Assembly (NCBI RefSeq): GCF_954871325.1
Contig: NC_088777.1
Span: 1,426,001 to 1,490,000 of the forward strand
Length of the DNA: 64,000 nucleotides
Source: Gordionus sp. m RMFG-2023
Lineage: Eukaryota > Nematomorpha > Gordioida > Chordodea > Parachordodidae
Reading direction: 5' to 3'
The position numbers were made by a program, and so were the translations under genes. This document shows, piece after piece, positions 58,836 through 64,000 of this stretch (positions are counted from its first letter, which is position 1; each line of letters begins with the position of its first letter). The notes beneath the pieces were generated by a model that had not been told where the DNA came from, did no database searches, and saw nothing but the letters and a program-made list of their open reading frames with translations.

Positions 58836-59936
58836 CTATATTCTACGAATGAGAATCCCTACTAAACTTGTTGCCGATAATATTTGCCATTTATAAAGGT
58901 TTAATATAACAGAAGACGCTTCCCCTTTGGCCGAGACGAAAAATATGGGTCTTTTGTTGGTCGATTGGGTGGGCCTTCTATTAGGCCCCACGTATTTATC
59001 CGGATAGCACGTGTCATGGTCGATTCCGTCGCACAGCTTTAGATTTTCTAGCGCCGAAAGCTGCCTGAGAGACAGCTTGGCAGGCTCCTTCAAAATTAAC
59101 CAAGTCACGGTTTCGTTGCAAGGGGGATTCGTGAGAGATCCCAGGTATTTGTAAAAAGGAGTGTTAGCAAGACTCTCCCACGTGATTTCGGGGAGTAGTA
59201 AGTTGAGACTGAAGGTAGAATTTATGAGGAATTTCGACTTCAACTCGTTATCCCTCGATTCCAAAGCGTCAGTTATGACGTGCAAATGCTTTGGCTCCGC
59301 CGCGCGTCCGTTCGGCTCTTTCTTTTCGTCGATTAATTCGTAGAACACGGCCACCACGGCGTAATTTTCTTTATCCGCGTTGCGACTCCTATGCACCAAG
59401 TGGACTTCTAGCGGGTAAAATTTGCCATCAATCGAATGCTCGGACCCTACCAGACTACCCCCGCCTACTCCCCAATGGAAGTGAGCATCCACGAATTCGT
59501 AAGGCGCGATTTTCCCATCCCCCGGCACTAACTCAAGGAAAGGCAATACACCGTCTACCCTCAAATTGAAACCGTAACTCTTTCTCTTGATCCTCCATTG
59601 GCCCGTCTCCAACTTATAATTCCGGAAGTAGAGGGAATGATTCTTGTAATCGACTTTGATGGTCTCGCTCGTTCTTATATCTATCGGTGACTGCATGGAA
59701 TACGGTACCGCTTCTACTATACCCAAATTATCGACATATTTTTCAGTCTTAGGAAGCGGTCGAGTGTAAGGTACGTTAATGCATTGCGGGTAGTTTTTAT
59801 TCCACGTTTCCGCGCCGCATTGACCTTCAGCTTTGGCCGCCTGAACAGTCCATGAGTTATCGCCAGTTAAATCGGTCAAGGCATGAATTATTAATGAAAA
59901 TTTTAAAATTTTGAACAGAAATAGGATATTTACCAT
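58836..59936 (-). CDS. Secreted or membrane-anchored alpha-carbonic anhydrase
   Basis: Catalyses CO2 + H2O to bicarbonate + H+. One open exon, 366 aa. Residues 1-19 form a signal peptide (VNILFLFKILKFSLIIHA). The alpha-CA domain spans about 40-336: QSPIDI (82-87), zinc ligands H152 and H154 in AHFHWG and H179 in LEVHLVH, E166 in the SEHSIDG gate, SLTNPPC (267-273), W279, and RRPTQSTNKRPI at the usual C-terminus. C40 and C273 are placed for the disulphide of secreted CAs. The proton-shuttle His64 position is Tyr121 (KSYGFN) and Thr200 is Asn270, so turnover may be slower than CAII. Residues 341-363 are hydrophobic after SS, suggesting a GPI or membrane anchor. Unlike HSPA9 and NTAQ1, the CDS has no intron. 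A paralogue lies upstream on the same strand. Confidence 0.95.
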   Translation of the reverse strand: MVNILFLFKILKFSLIIHALTDLTGDNSWTVQAAKAEGQCGAETWNKNYPQCINVPYTRPLPKTEKYVDNLGIVEAVPYSMQSPIDIRTSETIKVDYKNHSLYFRNYKLETGQWRIKRKSYGFNLRVDGVLPFLELVPGDGKIAPYEFVDAHFHWGVGGGSLVGSEHSIDGKFYPLEVHLVHRSRNADKENYAVVAVFYELIDEKKEPNGRAAEPKHLHVITDALESRDNELKSKFLINSTFSLNLLLPEITWESLANTPFYKYLGSLTNPPCNETVTWLILKEPAKLSLRQLSALENLKLCDGIDHDTCYPDKYVGPNRRPTQSTNKRPIFFVSAKGEASSVILNLYKWQILSATSLVGILIRRI

Positions 59937-60704
59937 TCTCTTATTTTGGATGAAATGAAGAAATGAAAAATTTTAGATTTTATTTATTATAACACGTATT
60001 TAATATATTATGTAAATAAATTTTTTAAATTTTTTGAATTTTAATTTTACACATATTTTTTTATTAATGTAAAAGAAAAAAAATATTATGTTTATCTAAA
60101 AATATAAAAATCTGATAGTAGTTTTTAATTATTATATTAATTATATTTTATTTGTATACGATTGCATAAAAATGGTTGTAGAACTATTTAATGGAAGGAA
60201 GAAAAATAAACATGTGTTATGTACATTATTTTAATATTAGAGGCCATCCATAAAAATATATATATATGTGTAATATAAATTACTTTGCGACTAAAAAAGT
60301 AACTTGTCAAATGTCATTTTTCGTTAAACTTAATCAATCACTTTTTGTTTCTTGGTATCATTATGATTGGCATTCTTAGAATAAAATTGCTCTTGTTTAA
60401 CCGCATTCTACATCGTGGAAAGCTGTGCGGTTTAATCCTTTATGTGCTAACGCTGGAATTTTGGCGGGTTTTCACGCGACTTATGCTACTAATTAGAGAT
60501 TGTGGGGGGGGGGGGTTATACTATCGAGCGCTAATATCCTAAAGACTAGCTATCGCCAGCAGCCGGAAACGCTGAAATCCAACATATTCCTACATGTCTT
60601 ACACCGATCCTCAGATTATATATATGATGGAAACTTAAATTACATTTGGATAATGTCACAAAAATATTTGGCCCAAATAAAGCTTATTATATTTTTTTTT
60701 ATTT
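59937..60704. other. 5' flank of the carbonic anhydrase, no gene seen
   Basis: Probable 5' UTR and promoter side of the CA gene. A poly-G run lies at about 60504-60515. Nothing else recognised. Confidence 0.45.
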
Positions 60705-61140
60705 AAAAAAAAAATTTGTGCTTAGGTATTCTTTCTAGTAGAATGAGAAGAATCATCTTTAAAAAAATTAATTGTTATTCAGGAAATATACACAACGATT
60801 TAGCTGGTATGTTACATATATATTTTATTTAAAAATATTATTTTTATTATTATAAAAGAGAAATATAAAAAAATTATAGTATAAAATGATTTTTAGGTTA
60901 TTTTATTATTCTATTAGAGTCATAAAAAAAAAATTTGTGCTTAGGTATTCTTTCTAGTAGAATGAGAAGAATCATCTTTAAAAAAAGTAATTGTTATTCA
61001 GGAAATATACACAACGATTTAGCTGGTATGTACATATATATTTTATTTAAAAATATTATTTTTATTATTATAAAAGAGCAATATAAAAAAATTATAGTAT
61101 AAAATGATTTTTAAGTTATTTTATTATTCTATTAGGGTCA
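60705..61140. repeat. Tandem duplication, two units of about 218 bp
   Basis: Unit: AAAATTTGTGCTTAGGTATT, CTTTCTAGTAGAATGAGAAG, CAGGAAATATACACAACGAT, TAGCTGGTATG, ending ATTCTATTAG(A/G)GTCA. The two copies are almost identical, implying a recent duplication. Confidence 0.92.
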
Positions 61141-62085
61141 CAGACACAAATTGTCAAAACAAAACCTTCTCAATAAAAAATGTATTTTTTTCAAAAAAAT
61201 AAGATATAAAAGTAATAAATTAGTTTATTTTATATTTTTGAGAATTTGTCAAAATAAAAATACCTCAATTTTCAAAATAATTTTGTGGCCAAATATAGGC
61301 TATTTTCGCATTTTTTTTTCGATAAAGTTTTTAAATTTTGTTTTTATTTTAGATGTTTTGGACATGACCTTATAAATAGAAACAAATTATACATATATCC
61401 CATTAAAATTAAAATCATTTTTTTTAAGTATATACTTGAAATGTGTTTGTTTGACAGAAAATTTTTAAAATAAAGAATGATTGATTGATAGGAACCTTAA
61501 AATAGTATCACAATGATATATATAAAAAAATAAACTTAAGTTACTAAATGGGGTGAGCCAGCAATTACTAGAAACTTGTGCAGTAGCGTTATGAACGGGC
61601 TAAAAAAATGTCATTTTGAAAATGTTTGCTAGAAAAAAAAATTGGTATATTGTAAAAAAAGATCCTTTCTGAGTCTCCTCAGATTGTAGTAGAGTCTAAT
61701 GACGTCTCACCGCACCTGTCAATCAAACTGTAATAAATAACTAACATTTCTGTAATGATAATATATAACTAATGTGCATACTAATAAAAGAAGTAAAGCA
61801 AAACATCTTTCAATTATTTCTAATAAAAAAAAACAAACTTAATTTATGTAGTATATCTATCTAATTGAATTTTGAATACCTATTGTTTTCTGTGCATGTT
61901 AGCGTCATTCTGTTTTTTTTCCGGAAATGCTTTAATTTTTTTTTCAACTCTGATTCTACCGGAAGCATTCTCATCATGTTTGGAATGAAAAGAACTTTTT
62001 TTGAACTTAATAATAATTTATATCATATTTATTTTTCATATATTGTCTTAATTAAAATCTATATTTAAATTATCATATTTGATTA
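61141..62085. other. AT-rich DNA, no gene seen
   Basis: Only low-complexity short ORFs; nothing supported. Confidence 0.45.
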
Positions 62086-62273
62086 GAGTTGTTATTAAAT
62101 TACATGACTTTGACCATCTCTTTTGTGTCTTTAGGTCAAGCTTTTAGACTAAAAAAAATTGAATTAAGCTTCTAAGTTGAGTCTCAGCTTGAAGATTGAT
62201 TAGAATATTTCTGGATAAAAATAATGGCTACGCTGTTTTATGGTTGACTAAAGATGGGCAGTTTTACAACAAT
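62086..62273. mobile_element. MITE family B, best full-length copy
   Basis: GAGTTGTTATTAAATTACAT, CTTTGACCATCTCTTTTGTG, TCAAGCTTTTAGAC, AATAATGGCTACGCTGTTTT and GTTGACTAAAGATGGGCAG, ending TTTTACAACAATAA. The termini are inverted (GTTGTTATTAAATTAC versus GCAGTTTTACAACAA). Confidence 0.75.
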
Positions 62274-62989
62274 AATTTTTAACTACTTAATACATGTAAT
62301 AAAGATATTTAAAACAAAGATTTCGAGAGACATTGCATGACGATAAACTGAGAGATGTTTATAATATTAAATGAATTAGTGTTATAATTCGGGTTTTTAA
62401 AATATTTTAAAACTCAAGAAATATTAACTTTAGATCATTGTATCATACACATATTACATATCGTAATATTTATTAATGAAAGTCTTAAGGAGTTACTATC
62501 CAGTTAATACTGGGGTAAATGACCAATAAAAGCATGTAAGGTTTTGAAGTAGTCCGAAAAAAAAACTTTCTGCGCAAACTCGTTTAGCTCAAAAACTGTT
62601 ACAGTTAAAAGCTTTGATTTTCAAATTTAATTTAATTTTTTTTTTGAGTAAGAATTGTATGATTTGTTTGATTAAACCCAATTTTATTCAAAATGGAATC
62701 AACGCCAGTCATGCCCACTTCTACACTAAATTTTGAACCGAAGGAAAACATATAATATGGTTTTTATTGTATCTATTTCGAATTCAACCATAACATACAA
62801 AATGTATAAGAAGTTTTATAGTTAATATTACATATTCAAAATGAAGGGAACATAAGAAAAATAGACTTATGGGTAAGCATTACAGTTATGACTAAGAAAT
62901 ATATAAAAATCAAATTGTCAGGCTCAGAGATAACAACCTGTATCAAGATCGAGTACTAGGTTCTAAGCCCCAGTTGGTGCATTTTTTTC

Positions 62990-63175
62990 GGATCAATTTT
63001 TTTTTTTACCGAAGCAAATATTACTTAGGATTTTCTCTACGTGAAATCCAAATGATAACTTTGCTGCAAAGAATGCTAATCAGTCATTTGAATCTTTTTG
63101 ATTTCACTGCCAAATTTGTTTCGATACCCAAAAACGATCTGACCCTCATCCCTGCACCCCCAACTCAGGTATGAA
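62990..63175 (+). pseudogene. Possible cytochrome P450 C-terminal exon relic
   Basis: After a T-rich tract and an AG, the frame reads KYYLGFSLREIQMITLLQRM and later NDLTLIPAPPTQV before a stop. This resembles the part of P450s after the haem-binding Cys (RxCxGxxxAxxE...LL..F...DLTL.P.PP..V), but the Cys position is Tyr and no upstream FxxGxR exon is found nearby. If it is P450-derived, it cannot bind haem. Similarity judged by eye. Confidence 0.3.
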
Positions 63176-63179
63176 TGAG

Positions 63180-63807
63180 GGTTAGTCAGTATTTTTTTTT
63201 TTACAAAACATGGTTATTATTATTTGTTTGTTGTCATCATAATGGTATTTAAGTCATCTAGCATTATATTGTAATATCAAACACCGTATTTTTGTGTTAC
63301 CTACTTTAAATTGACATATCAGCTATGACTTTTAATTAGGAAAAGTTGTATTTCCCTAAAGGGAACAAATTTGTCAAATATACAAATTGAAATTTTGTGC
63401 GTTATCGTAATGAACTAGATTTCTAAATTGCATATAATGAATGTTTATAATATTTCATAGAGTATTAAAAAACCTTGGAATTTAATGATAAATTATAAAT
63501 CAGTGCAAATATTATACAACTAATATCGCTATATATTAAGTGTTTAAAATTTAAAACAATTAAAAATTAATTATGAATTTAGATATATACATCGAAAACC
63601 ACTAAAATATAAAGAAAATGAAAGAAAGATAGAATTAAATTGAAGAGAAGAGAAGAGAAGAGATAATCCAATTGGAAATATTGGAGATGTATTCGATTGG
63701 TTCTTCCTTCTTGCATTTTTCTCCTCGCGGATTTATTATTTTAAACAAAAAAGAAAAGTATGGAAGTAAATTATAAAAAATTTAAATGAATCTATAAGTA
63801 GGAATTT
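63180..63807. other. AT-rich DNA between the two carbonic anhydrase genes
   Basis: No gene seen. A short (GAAGA)n tract lies at 63641-63662. The 3' flank of the second CA is at the right. Confidence 0.45.
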
Positions 63808-64000
63808 CTATTTCTCCAAACTATAATTCACGTTAATTCCGAATAAACTTTTAAGCGATAATATTGACCAATCAAATAAGTTTATAGTCCTCGCAGCGGA
63901 AACTTTCCCATTGGCCGAGACAAAATATATGGGCCGTTTGTTAGTTGATTGGGTGGGCCTTCTGTTAGATCCCACGAATTTATCCGAAAAACACCTATGG
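63808..64000 (-). CDS. Second alpha-carbonic anhydrase, C-terminal part only
   Basis: Partial CDS running off the right edge; stop TAG at 63808-63810. The frame reads CFSDKFVGSNRRPTQSTNKR then PIYFVSANGK, almost identical to the C-terminus of the intact CA at 58836 (CYPDKYVGPNRRPTQSTNKR). After this the tails diverge. This copy ends SLFGINVNYSLEK, less hydrophobic, so it may lack the anchor. It is a tandem paralogue on the same strand, about 4 kb upstream. The catalytic region is outside the window. Confidence 0.9.
   Translation of the reverse strand, partial: HRCFSDKFVGSNRRPTQSTNKRPIYFVSANGKVSAARTINLFDWSILSLKSLFGINVNYSLEK

Noticed and set aside
59161-59569. ORFs on the plus strand opposite the carbonic anhydrase
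   Set aside because: Antisense shadows of the CA coding sequence.

Overview
The window is AT-rich, intron-bearing eukaryotic nuclear DNA, most likely from an invertebrate animal. The introns are small to large with GT..AG borders. The recognisable genes are mitochondrial HSP70, N-terminal glutamine amidase and secreted alpha-carbonic anhydrase. DNA transposons, MITEs and microsatellites are very abundant. I cannot name the phylum from sequence alone. No operons, CRISPR arrays, tRNAs or rRNAs were seen.

Layout. 1-1821: repeats. 1822-12136 (-): a complete 17-exon mitochondrial HSP70 (mortalin, HSPA9) whose introns hold MITEs, a foldback element and a minisatellite. 12.3-14.2 kb: T-rich, G-poor DNA between two direct repeats, possibly an LTR fossil. 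15958-17722 (-): a small three-exon coiled-coil gene I could not name, with a hAT-type MITE (8-bp target duplication) in one intron. 18.9-19.9 kb: unassigned coding relics. 20485-21358 (+): a probable two-exon secreted six-cysteine (EB/EGF-like) protein. 22-26.9 kb: mostly empty, with a long TTCTC microsatellite.

26929-41874 is a nested block. An old, broken Ty3/gypsy element (-) with short LTRs is split by a 10.9-kb hAT element (27881-38827, TAGGCCTA termini, 8-bp duplication TTCCCAAG). The hAT contains its own BED/hAT transposase remnants, a FLYWCH/MULE transposase gene (itself carrying a 995-bp CACTG-ended element in an intron), a second MULE fragment and a possible piggyBac piece.

42044-56011 (+) is the gene NTAQ1 (N-terminal glutamine amidase). 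Its six small exons are scattered over 14 kb. Intron 4 (8.5 kb) and intron 5 (4.6 kb) are packed with a TTAA palindromic MITE, a 1.2-kb palindrome, a tandemly amplified MITE, a LINE with an inverted second copy, a gag-like fossil and an E-box minisatellite. The remainder holds an intact secreted/anchored alpha-carbonic anhydrase (58836-59936, -), the 3' end of a tandem paralogue at the right edge, and a possible cytochrome P450 C-terminal relic.

The host genes are unrelated in function: mitochondrial protein folding, the Arg/N-degron pathway, and CO2/bicarbonate chemistry. The strongest discoveries here are the split NTAQ1 gene, the multi-level transposon nest and several MITE or foldback families that recur across the window.
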